Numbered from the stretch's first letter, positions 1-4,400 are shown. The stretch is 5,386 bases of DNA from an uncultured Lachnospiraceae bacterium (GCA_910587305.1 CAJUKV010000105.1:1-5386), one strand, 5' to 3'. Notes: generated by a model not told the origin, from the sequence alone. A program made the numbers and translations.

Positions 1-50
1 CTTATTGGTGGCAGTACCGCAAGCACAGCTTGCGGTATGCGGGGGTATAA
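1..50 (+). repeat. Structured palindromic repeat, copy A (5' end at window edge)
   Basis: First of three copies of a roughly 50-base element. Its core is a perfect 10-bp inverted repeat (TACCGCAAGC at 15-24, GCTTGCGGTA at 28-37) with loop ACA. GCA (11-13) and TGC (38-40) extend the stem past one bulged G. GGGGGTATAA follows at 41-50. Outer bases 1-5 (CTTAT) can pair with 47-51 (ATAAG). Unlike copies B and C, it does not run into a start codon but into the 22-base palindrome at 51-72 and then copy B, with a 74-base period. The start may be cut by the window edge. Confidence 0.85.
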
Positions 51-72
51 GTTTGGAAGTAAACTTCCAAAC
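51..72. repeat. 22-base palindromic spacer, copy 1
   Basis: GTTTGGAAGT (51-60) and ACTTCCAAAC (63-72) are perfect reverse complements around AA. As RNA this gives a 9-bp stem with a UAAA tetraloop. The same 22 bases recur unchanged at 2418-2439, directly before copy C, so the palindrome belongs to the repeat unit. It could be an RNA hairpin or a protein-binding dyad; the sequence does not decide. Confidence 0.85.
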
Positions 73-127
73 TCTTTATCGGTGGCAGTACCGCAAGCAG
101 AGCTTGCGGTATGCAAGGGGTATAAAA
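73..127 (+). repeat. Structured palindromic repeat, copy B, carrying the SD of the first AraC gene
   Basis: Arms TACCGCAAGC (89-98) and GCTTGCGGTA (102-111) enclose loop AGA, while copies A and C have ACA, so the stem is conserved and the loop varies. GCA (85-87) and TGC (112-114) extend it. TTTAT (75-79) can pair with ATAAA (122-126), leaving AAGGGG (115-120) in an internal loop. The AraC ATG begins at 128, two bases after the outer helix. Bases 51-99 are identical to 2418-2466 of copy C. Confidence 0.88.
115..120 (+). promoter_or_regulatory. SD site of the first AraC gene, supplied by the repeat
   Basis: AAGGGG lies 7 bases before the ATG at 128 and is the only SD-like sequence near it. 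It sits directly after the main hairpin and inside the possible outer helix, so translation of the regulator may depend on how the repeat folds. It supports 128 as the start rather than the in-frame ATG at 5. Confidence 0.65.
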
Positions 128-998
128 ATGAAAAATATCCATAGTATTGCATTTTATTCCGGAAGCAAGGAAGAATTGCTTCCTGATTATGAAAAAGATT
201 TTCCCTATATCGCTTCGAGGGCGGAACTTGACAAATATATTGGGCGTTATGTGCCGTGGCACTGGCACAAGGCGGTGGAACTCTTTTACATGGAAAGCGG
301 CAGCGTTGAATATGATACGCCGGGAGGAAAACTACTGTTTCCAGCCGGAAGCGGCGGCATGGTAAATTCTAACGTGCTTCATATGACAAAAGCAATTTCA
401 AAGAGAGAACAGAATATACAGTTACTCCATATTTTCGATGTTTCCCTGCTTGCCGGGGAACAGGGAAGCAGGATTGAACAAAAATATATCACGCCTGTTA
501 TAACAGCCCCGCAGATTGAGGTAATCCCGCTTTTTCCGGATAATGCGGCAGAAGAAAGGATATTGAAACTTATTGCCACATCATTTCGTTTGTCCGGCGA
601 TGAATTTGGGTATGAAATCAAACTGCGGGAAGCCCTGACGGAAATATGGCTCATGCTTTTTGAACTATCCCGCCCAATGTGTGAAAAGAAAGGAGAACAG
701 AACAAAAGCAACGATAAAATAAAGCTGATGATGATATACATTCATGAGCATTACAGGGAGAAAATATCTATCCCGGAACTTGCGGCGTCAGCATACTTAA
801 GCGAAAGAGAGTGCTATAGAGTATTTCATGACTGTCTGCATATGACACCCGTAGAGTATATAAAGGCTTACCGCCTGCAAACCGCCTGTCAGATGTTAGC
901 AAAGGGGCAGGAATCTGTTACGGCTATCAGTCATGACTGCGGCTTAGGGAGCAGCAGTTATTTTGGGAAAGTTTTTCGGGAATATGCACATTGTTCCC
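128..998 (+). repeat. Long direct repeat, left copy (paralogous AraC gene)
   Basis: Bases 128-998 align without any gap to 4516-5386, a constant offset of 4388. Similarity starts at the A of the ATG and is still running at the window end. Divergence is uneven: bases 893-998 differ at only two positions, both synonymous, while codons about 121-199 carry roughly half of all amino-acid changes. The upstream sequences of the two copies are unrelated. Confidence 0.9.
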
Positions 999-1039
999 CC
1001 ACAGAATATCGGAGGAAATGGCAGAATAGTGATAGATAA
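128..1039 (+). CDS. AraC/XylS-family transcriptional regulator (first paralogue)
   Basis: Cytoplasmic DNA-binding activator or repressor of 303 residues, a normal family length. The N-terminal half looks like a cupin-type sensor: residues about 42-60 hold PWHWH followed by VELFYMESG, the usual AraC-binding-domain pattern. The C-terminal half (about 197-300) is the double helix-turn-helix domain. Its first helix-turn-helix is near 213-240 (ISIPELAASAYLSERECYR). Its second is near 260-285, ending in the family signature SSSYFGKVFREYAHCSPTEYRRK. The frame stays open upstream to an ATG at 5, but that stretch translates the palindromic repeat. The second copy, at 4516, begins at MKNIHSI, and an SD precedes 128, so 128 is chosen. 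The ligand and target genes cannot be read from the sequence. It differs from the paralogue at about 39 of 290 residues by hand count. Confidence 0.93.
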   Translation: MKNIHSIAFYSGSKEELLPDYEKDFPYIASRAELDKYIGRYVPWHWHKAVELFYMESGSVEYDTPGGKLLFPAGSGGMVNSNVLHMTKAISKREQNIQLLHIFDVSLLAGEQGSRIEQKYITPVITAPQIEVIPLFPDNAAEERILKLIATSFRLSGDEFGYEIKLREALTEIWLMLFELSRPMCEKKGEQNKSNDKIKLMMIYIHEHYREKISIPELAASAYLSERECYRVFHDCLHMTPVEYIKAYRLQTACQMLAKGQESVTAISHDCGLGSSSYFGKVFREYAHCSPTEYRRKWQNSDR

Positions 1040-1053
1040 GGGCAGAAATGAAA

Positions 1054-1082
1054 TATTTTTCCTATGTCGCTTGCATTATAAT
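1054..1082 (+). promoter_or_regulatory. Candidate promoter of the small protein gene
   Basis: A perfect TATAAT lies at 1077-1082, 45 bases before the GTG start. The -35 region is weak: ATTTTT-like sequence at 1054-1060 sits at about the right distance but matches TTGACA poorly, and there is no extended -10 TG. The position fits separate transcription of the 1128-1367 gene after the AraC stop. Confidence 0.4.
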
Positions 1083-1086
1083 GATA

Positions 1087-1114
1087 CCTGTAAAGTAAAT
1101 CGGCTATTTACAGG
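1087..1114 (+). promoter_or_regulatory. 5' leader hairpin overlapping the SD of the small gene
   Basis: CCTGTAAA (1087-1094) is the reverse complement of TTTACAGG (1107-1114), giving an 8-bp stem with a 12-base loop. The 3' arm takes up the AGG that begins AGGAGG (1112-1117), so the hairpin could partly hide the SD. With transcription starting near 1089 the stem would be at the very 5' end of the mRNA. Confidence 0.45.
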
Positions 1115-1127
1115 AGGTGAGTGCAAA

Positions 1128-1367
1128 GTGTTAAAATTGAACATTCTGAACATGAAAAACTTTTTAGATTCGGTCAATGCCTGTACCGGCAAAGTAAATA
1201 TGCTCTGCCCGGACGGCAGAAAACTGAACATCAATGGGGAAGAAAAGATACAGGGTGGTTTGTGGCGGCAGTATTTCCAAAACAAAAACTGCCTGCGGCT
1301 TGTTTTAGAAATCCCTAATCCAACGGACTATATGAACATTGTTTCATATTATGCCGGGGATTGCTGA
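1128..1367 (+). CDS. Small conserved-type hypothetical protein (79 aa)
   Basis: The start chosen is GTG at 1128, which follows AGGAGG (1112-1117) by 10 bases and gives VLKLNILNMKNFLDSVNACT at the N terminus. The frame is open further upstream, but that part lies in the end of the AraC gene and its leader. The product is soluble, without signal peptide or membrane segment, and ends in NPTDYMNIVSYYAGDC. From memory, proteins with a LKLNILNMKNFL start and a PDYMSIVSYYAGDC-like end are common in accessory and conjugative DNA of gut Firmicutes and have sometimes been labelled polyA polymerase. At 79 residues it has no visible nucleotidyltransferase motif, so that label should not be trusted. The function is unknown. 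The gene has its own TATAAT and a terminator after it, so it is probably monocistronic. Confidence 0.75.
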   Translation: MLKLNILNMKNFLDSVNACTGKVNMLCPDGRKLNINGEEKIQGGLWRQYFQNKNCLRLVLEIPNPTDYMNIVSYYAGDC

Positions 1368-1378
1368 TTTGTTGTCTG

Positions 1379-1396
1379 TAAATATTTCATCATAAA
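1379..1396 (+). repeat. AT-rich 18-base motif before terminator, copy 1
   Basis: TAAATATTTCATCATAAA lies directly upstream of the GC-rich terminator stem. It matches 17 of 18 bases with 4344-4361, which is likewise directly upstream of the terminator hairpin after the PTS gene. It may reflect related terminator modules or a shared short element; chance similarity in AT-rich DNA is not excluded. Confidence 0.4.
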
Positions 1397-1432
1397 GGGG
1401 CTGGACGGTTTATCTGCCAGCCCCGCTTTTTT
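1397..1432 (+). terminator. Rho-independent terminator after the small protein gene
   Basis: GGGGCTGG (1397-1404) pairs perfectly with CCAGCCCC (1417-1424) around a 12-base loop and is followed by GC and six T (1427-1432). This is a strong intrinsic terminator. Its T run ends one base before the GAAAGGAG ribosome site of the next gene, so it either isolates the small gene or acts as an attenuator for the genes downstream. Confidence 0.88.
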
Positions 1433-1445
1433 GAAAGGAGTTAAA

Positions 1446-1744
1446 ATGGAGTTAAACATTCAGACTGCAGAACTGGCTTTAAAGGAAGCGGCCCAATCCA
1501 ATCCGGGGGCATGGGCAGACCATTTCCGGTATGTAGCCGAAGCCTGTAAAAACATTGCGTCGTACCGTAGGGGTTCTGCCTTTTGGAAAAGAGATTTGTA
1601 GATGTGACAATACGGTACGGCGTCCATCCGGCGACAATAGTAGACAGATGGAAAATTTTAGAGATGAAAGAACTGTTTGAAGAACAGATTGACTGTTCTA
1701 TTTATACTTTGCTTCCGGGCGTTGTGGAAAACAGTTTTCGTTAA
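1446..1744 (+). pseudogene. HD-domain phosphohydrolase remnant: internal deletion plus frameshift
   Basis: An AAAGGAG SD (1434-1440) precedes ATG 1446. The first frame encodes MELNIQTAELALKEAAQSNP and continues to KNIA, resembling the N terminus of small HD-superfamily hydrolases, then stops at 1599-1601 after 51 codons. In another frame, 1571-1744 encodes GFCLLEKRFVDVTIRYG and ends in IYTLLPGVVENSFR, resembling the C terminus of the same family. The middle part, which should hold the catalytic H...HD...D residues, is missing. The join lies near 1557-1571, and a TAG at 1568-1570 also blocks the second frame. The intact enzyme would be a metal-dependent cytoplasmic phosphohydrolase; this copy cannot be active. 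The family assignment is from remembered sequence patterns. The remnant ends 9 bases before the acetyltransferase ATG pair, so the two were probably one operon. Confidence 0.72.
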
Positions 1745-1756
1745 GGGAGGGATATG

Positions 1757-2359
1757 ATGTATTACGAAGCAAGTGATTTTTTGGAAACCGCGGACAGCGA
1801 TACCTTAAAGCAGATCGCCCGCACAAGGGAATTGACAAGAGAATATTATTTTTCTGATTATGAAGATACGGAGAAAAGGACTGCCATTCTCCATGAGTTG
1901 TTGGGTGGAATAGGTGAAAATGTGGCAATCGACACGCCTTTTCATTGCGACTATGGAAAAAATATTTTTCTGGGAAATGATGTGATAATCAATATGAATT
2001 GTACCTTTGTGGATAACAAAACGATCCGAATTGGCGACAGGGTTTTAATTGCGTCAAATGTGCAGATTTATACATCTTCACACCCTGTTTTACCACAGGA
2101 ACGGCTTGTGCCGGATTGGAGAGAACGCCGGACAACATTTTTTAGAACCTATGCACGTTCGGTAGAGATAGAGAATAATGTCTGGATTGGCGGCGGCTGT
2201 ATTCTTCTGCCAGGAGTTACCATAGGAGAAAACAGCGTGATAGGGGCCGGAAGTGTTGTAAACCGCCCTATCCCGCCGAATTGTGTTGCAGTAGGGAATC
2301 CATGCAGGGTGATACGGAAGATACACAGGAACATAAACCCAATGCCGCACCGCTTTTGA
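1757..2359 (+). CDS. Sugar O-acetyltransferase, maltose/galactoside (Maa/LacA/NodL) type
   Basis: A hexapeptide-repeat enzyme that would move acetyl from acetyl-CoA to a sugar hydroxyl in the cytoplasm, normally as a trimer with a left-handed beta-helix. There are two adjacent ATGs, at 1754 and 1757. AGGGAGG (1744-1750) lies 3 bases from the first and 6 from the second, so 1757 is preferred (200 residues); using 1754 adds one Met. Residues about 1-50 match the N-terminal maltose-acetyltransferase domain (DTLKQIARTRELTREYYFSD). Then come FHCDYGKNIFLGNDVIIN, the likely catalytic His in SNVQIYTSSHPV (His109), and C-terminal turns VWIGGGCILLPGVTIGENSV, IGAGSVV and VAVGNPCRVIRKI. The gene looks intact. 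The true substrate is unknown, and many such proteins are annotated as maltose acetyltransferases without test. It follows the broken HD gene closely and was probably co-transcribed with it. Confidence 0.9.
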   Translation: MYYEASDFLETADSDTLKQIARTRELTREYYFSDYEDTEKRTAILHELLGGIGENVAIDTPFHCDYGKNIFLGNDVIINMNCTFVDNKTIRIGDRVLIASNVQIYTSSHPVLPQERLVPDWRERRTTFFRTYARSVEIENNVWIGGGCILLPGVTIGENSVIGAGSVVNRPIPPNCVAVGNPCRVIRKIHRNINPMPHRF

Positions 2360-2389
2360 AATATGTGGAATTATCAAAAACAGGCCATA

Positions 2390-2403
2390 GGAAAGCGCTT
2401 TAT
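2390..2403. promoter_or_regulatory. Possible catabolite-responsive (cre-like) palindrome
   Basis: GGAAAGCGCTTTAT contains the perfect palindrome AAAGCGCTTT and matches 11 of 14 positions of the symmetrical cre model TGAAAGCGCTTTCA. The outer T and CA are missing. It lies 31 bases after the acetyltransferase stop and about 400 bases before the PTS start, an unusual place for carbon-catabolite control of the PTS gene. A chance palindrome is possible. Confidence 0.25.
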
Positions 2404-2417
2404 ATCGAAGATAGCAA

Positions 2418-2439
2418 GTTTGGAAGTAAACTTCCAAAC
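2418..2439. repeat. 22-base palindromic spacer, copy 2
   Basis: Identical to 51-72: GTTTGGAAGT and its perfect reverse complement ACTTCCAAAC around AA. It directly precedes structured repeat C, as copy 1 precedes copy B. Confidence 0.85.
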
Positions 2440-2493
2440 TCTTTATCGGTGGCAGTACCGCAAGCACAGCTTGCGGTATGCGGGGGTATAAAT
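2440..2493 (+). repeat. Structured palindromic repeat, copy C, ending in SD + ATG
   Basis: Arms TACCGCAAGC (2456-2465) and GCTTGCGGTA (2469-2478) enclose loop ACA. GCA (2452-2454) pairs with TGC (2479-2481), and TTTAT (2442-2446) can pair with ATAAA (2488-2492). GGGGG (2482-2486) is in the SD position, and an ATG follows at 2494, just as copy B leads into the AraC ATG at 128. It is about 2.37 kb from copy B, with a single loop substitution plus small changes around the SD. Confidence 0.88.
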
Positions 2494-2538
2494 ATGACAG
2501 TAAATGCGCGGAAAATGCGGGAATGGGTTTTGTTTTGA
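2494..2538 (+). CDS. Possible 14-aa peptide started by repeat C (doubtful)
   Basis: The ATG at 2494 follows GGGGG (2482-2486) by 7 bases, the same arrangement as at the first AraC gene. The frame reads MTVNARKMREWVLF and stops at TGA 2536-2538. It may be a leader peptide, the broken beginning of a lost gene, or not translated at all. No family is recognised. The only support is the start-site context provided by the repeat. Confidence 0.2.
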   Translation: MTVNARKMREWVLF

Positions 2539-2619
2539 CAGTATGGGCAGTCGTAGTAAGCGCATAAAAGCAGAGTATTTTTTAGAAAGACCTGCCGACT
2601 TGTTATCTGTAATTAACCC

Positions 2620-2664
2620 ACAAACTCGGAAGGGAGCGCGAAAAGCTCCACTTGCCGAGTTTGT
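2620..2664 (+). other. Long imperfect hairpin in the PTS upstream region
   Basis: ACAAACTCGG (2620-2629) pairs with CCGAGTTTGT (2655-2664), AAG (2630-2632) with CTT (2651-2653), and GGAGC (2633-2637) with GCTCC (2645-2649). This gives 18 base pairs with two single-base bulges (2650, 2654) around loop GCGAAAA. Only TTTGCAT follows, so it is at best a weak terminator. It lies about 140 bases before the PTS start and could be a transcript end, a leader structure or a protein site. Confidence 0.6.
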
Positions 2665-2751
2665 TTGCATATATGAGGAAGAGAAATAGAAAACAATTTC
2701 CTGATATCAAAAAAAAACGGGATAGTAATATGTTTTGTCGGTAAAATGATA

Positions 2752-2778
2752 TTGGTCTGATAGAAAATACGATAAAAT
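2752..2778 (+). promoter_or_regulatory. Weak candidate promoter of the PTS permease gene
   Basis: TTGGTC (2752-2757) and TAAAAT (2773-2778) are 15 bases apart, shorter than the usual 17, and lie 30 bases before the ATG. The region is AT-rich. ATTGGTCT also resembles a half-site of the GntR-family NagR/DasR operator, but I see no good second half. Both readings are tentative. Confidence 0.25.
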
Positions 2779-2807
2779 TTTACAAATAAAAAACAGGAGG
2801 GGTTATT

Positions 2808-4304
2808 ATGTTAAGACAATTACAAAAACTTGGAAAAGCTATGCAGCTTCCGGTTGCAGTTTTGCCAATTTGCGGAATTTTGATGGGCTTAGGTTATGCT
2901 TTGGCTCCCGGCGTTATGGGGGTTCCGGATGCACCTACCAGTGGTATTGCTTACTTGGTCGGTTTCTTTTTGATTAAGGCTGGCGGTGCCGTTATTGACA
3001 ATATGCCGATTTTATTTGCTGTCAGCGTAGGTGTTGGTTTGTCTCAGGACGGAGATGGTGTTGGCGGGATTGCAGGGCTTGTTTCATGGCTGATGATGAC
3101 AAATCTGCTCAATCCGGCCGTAGTAGCAAATATTGTTCCTTCCATGTGTGCGGCAGGTTCTGTCAACGAGGTGGCATTCAGTAAAATTGCCAATCCTTTT
3201 GTTGGTATTCTCGCAGGCGTGATTGGCTCTATATGCTACAATAAGTTCAAAAATACGAAACTGCCTGATTTCCTTGCGTTCTTTTCCGGAAAACGCTGTG
3301 TTGCCATTATCACAGGTGTGGTGTCTATCCTGGTCTCTGTTGTTATGCTTTTTGCGTGGCCTGTCGTTTTCGGCGCGTTAGTATCTTTAGGCAATGGCAT
3401 TTTAAAATTAGATGTTATAGGGGTAGGCATTTATACGTTCCTCAACCGTTTGCTTATTTCTTTTGGACTGCATCATGCGCTGAATAATGTGTTCTGGTTT
3501 GATACCATTGGTATCGGTGATTTAACAGCATACTGGGCCGGCCTGACCGAAGGCGGCGTTATGGCGAACGGAAATACTGTCAATTGGTCCGTCGGCATGT
3601 ATATGTCAGGTTTCTTTCCATTCATGATGTTTGGTGTACTTGGCGGCGCTCTTGCCATTGTTAAAAATGCGAAAACCAGTAAGCGCAAAGTTACAATGGG
3701 TATTATGCTTTCGGCTGCTCTTTCTGCCTTTATGTGCGGCGTTACGGAACCTTTTGAATTTGCGTTTATGTTTCTGGCATTTCCTTTATACATAGTTTAT
3801 GCTCTGTTGTGCGGCATTTTCGCTTCCGTCACAGTTGCTTTAGGCTTCAGAGCTGGTTTCTGCTTCTCAGCCGGCGCTACTGATTTGGTATTCTCTTCAT
3901 TTTTGCCTGCTGCAAATAAAACGTGGCTGATCATCCCGCTGGGTATTGCTGCTTTCGTAGTATTTTTTCTGGTCTTTAATTTTGCCATCCAAAAATGGGA
4001 TTTGAAAACGCCAGGCCGTGAAGACGATCAGGAGGGCGAAACGAGAATAGAACTTGCGAACAATGACTATACTACAATGGCAAAAATTATTCTGGAAGGT
4101 TTGGGAGGAAAAGAGAATCTGGCTAGTCTGGATTATTGCATTACCCGTGTTCGTACAGAAGTGAAGGATCCTCTGCTGGTCAATGAAGGTAAGATTAAGT
4201 CATCCGGCGCTGCAGGCATTTTCCGTCCGAATAAGACGATCGTTCAGGTCATCATTGGCCCTAAAGTTCAGTTTGTTTATGACGAAATTAAAAAGATGGT
4301 ATAA
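2808..4304 (+). CDS. nagE: PTS sugar permease, IICB, N-acetylglucosamine (NagE) type, without IIA
   Basis: Membrane component of a phosphotransferase system that imports and phosphorylates its sugar, most likely N-acetylglucosamine. ATG 2808 has a strong SD, AGGAGGGG (2795-2802), 5 bases away. The 498-residue product has a IIC domain (about 1-395, about ten hydrophobic segments) and a C-terminal IIB domain (about 420-498). Landmarks resembling E. coli NagE are QLPVAVLP (13-20), KLPDFLAFFSGKR (151-163), GLHHALNNVFW (220-230), MSGFFPFMMFG (266-276), GVTEPFEFAFMFLA (311-324, with the key Glu314), AGFCFSAGATD (349-359) and the linker DLKTPGRED (398-406). The IIB phosphorylation site is Cys444 in LDYCITRVR. 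The IIA domain fused in E. coli NagE is absent, so phosphate must come from a separate IIA. A glucose or maltose substrate is a weaker alternative. Confidence 0.93.
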   Translation: MLRQLQKLGKAMQLPVAVLPICGILMGLGYALAPGVMGVPDAPTSGIAYLVGFFLIKAGGAVIDNMPILFAVSVGVGLSQDGDGVGGIAGLVSWLMMTNLLNPAVVANIVPSMCAAGSVNEVAFSKIANPFVGILAGVIGSICYNKFKNTKLPDFLAFFSGKRCVAIITGVVSILVSVVMLFAWPVVFGALVSLGNGILKLDVIGVGIYTFLNRLLISFGLHHALNNVFWFDTIGIGDLTAYWAGLTEGGVMANGNTVNWSVGMYMSGFFPFMMFGVLGGALAIVKNAKTSKRKVTMGIMLSAALSAFMCGVTEPFEFAFMFLAFPLYIVYALLCGIFASVTVALGFRAGFCFSAGATDLVFSSFLPAANKTWLIIPLGIAAFVVFFLVFNFAIQKWDLKTPGREDDQEGETRIELANNDYTTMAKIILEGLGGKENLASLDYCITRVRTEVKDPLLVNEGKIKSSGAAGIFRPNKTIVQVIIGPKVQFVYDEIKKMV

Positions 4305-4311
4305 AAATGCG

Positions 4312-4342
4312 AGCAACATCCCTGCTACGCAGAGGATTTGCT
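4312..4342 (+). other. Hairpin directly after the PTS gene
   Basis: AGCAA (4312-4316) pairs with TTGCT (4338-4342), ATCC (4318-4321) with GGAT (4334-4337), and CTGC (4322-4325) with GCAG (4329-4332). This makes 13 base pairs with one bulge on each side and loop TAC. It begins 7 bases after the stop codon and has no T run, so it may protect the mRNA 3' end rather than terminate transcription. Confidence 0.55.
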
Positions 4343-4343
4343 A

Positions 4344-4361
4344 TAAATATTTCATTATAAA
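4344..4361 (+). repeat. AT-rich 18-base motif before terminator, copy 2
   Basis: TAAATATTTCATTATAAA differs from 1379-1396 at one base and, as there, abuts a hairpin whose stem contains GGCTGG/CCAGCC. See the first copy for interpretation. Confidence 0.4.
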
Positions 4362-4400
4362 AAGGCTGGCTTTGATTATAAGCCAGCCTTACCCCTTTTA
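4362..4400 (+). terminator. Terminator after the PTS gene
   Basis: AAGGCTGGCT (4362-4371) pairs perfectly with AGCCAGCCTT (4381-4390) around a 9-base loop and is followed by ACCCCTTTTA. The T run is short and starts late, so termination on this strand is probable but not ideal. Read on the other strand, the stem is followed by TTTTTATAATG, so the element could also stop transcription from the opposite direction. Confidence 0.7.

Larger units (their letters stand above)
2360..2807. other. 448-base intergenic region without a convincing gene
   Basis: It holds, in order, a CcpA-site-like palindrome (2390-2403), the 22-base palindrome and structured repeat C (2418-2493), a 14-codon reading frame starting at the repeat's ATG, a long imperfect hairpin (2620-2664) and the AT-rich leader of the PTS gene. 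A 48-codon frame at 2543-2689 lacks an SD and runs through the hairpin, so I do not call it a gene. Several stop codons interrupt every frame; this could be an old gene that has decayed. Confidence 0.6.

Noticed and set aside
1..125. CRISPR-like direct repeats
   Set aside because: There are only two tandem units with a 74-base period, the intervening sequence is itself a palindrome shared with copy C, and no unique spacers or cas genes are present.
5..127. In-frame upstream extension of the first AraC gene to an ATG at position 5
   Set aside because: The added 41 residues only translate the palindromic repeats, the paralogue starts at the equivalent of 128, and an SD sits just before 128.
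2281..2417. Frameshifted continuation of the acetyltransferase past its stop
   Set aside because: The protein already has its full set of hexapeptide turns and the family-typical NPCRVIRKI near its end; the other frame shows no recognisable tail.
2543..2689. 48-codon + strand frame (MGSRSKRIKA...)
   Set aside because: It has no SD and no recognised domain, and its second half is the translation of the 2620-2664 hairpin.
3236..3988. Minus-strand open frames opposite the PTS gene
   Set aside because: They are antisense shadows of a well-conserved transport gene, without ribosome sites or recognisable domains.
4301..4311. A second gene starting at ATG 4307 right after the PTS stop
   Set aside because: The GGTATAAAAATG here looks like the repeat-derived start but lacks the hairpin, and the frame runs into the 3' hairpins and terminator.
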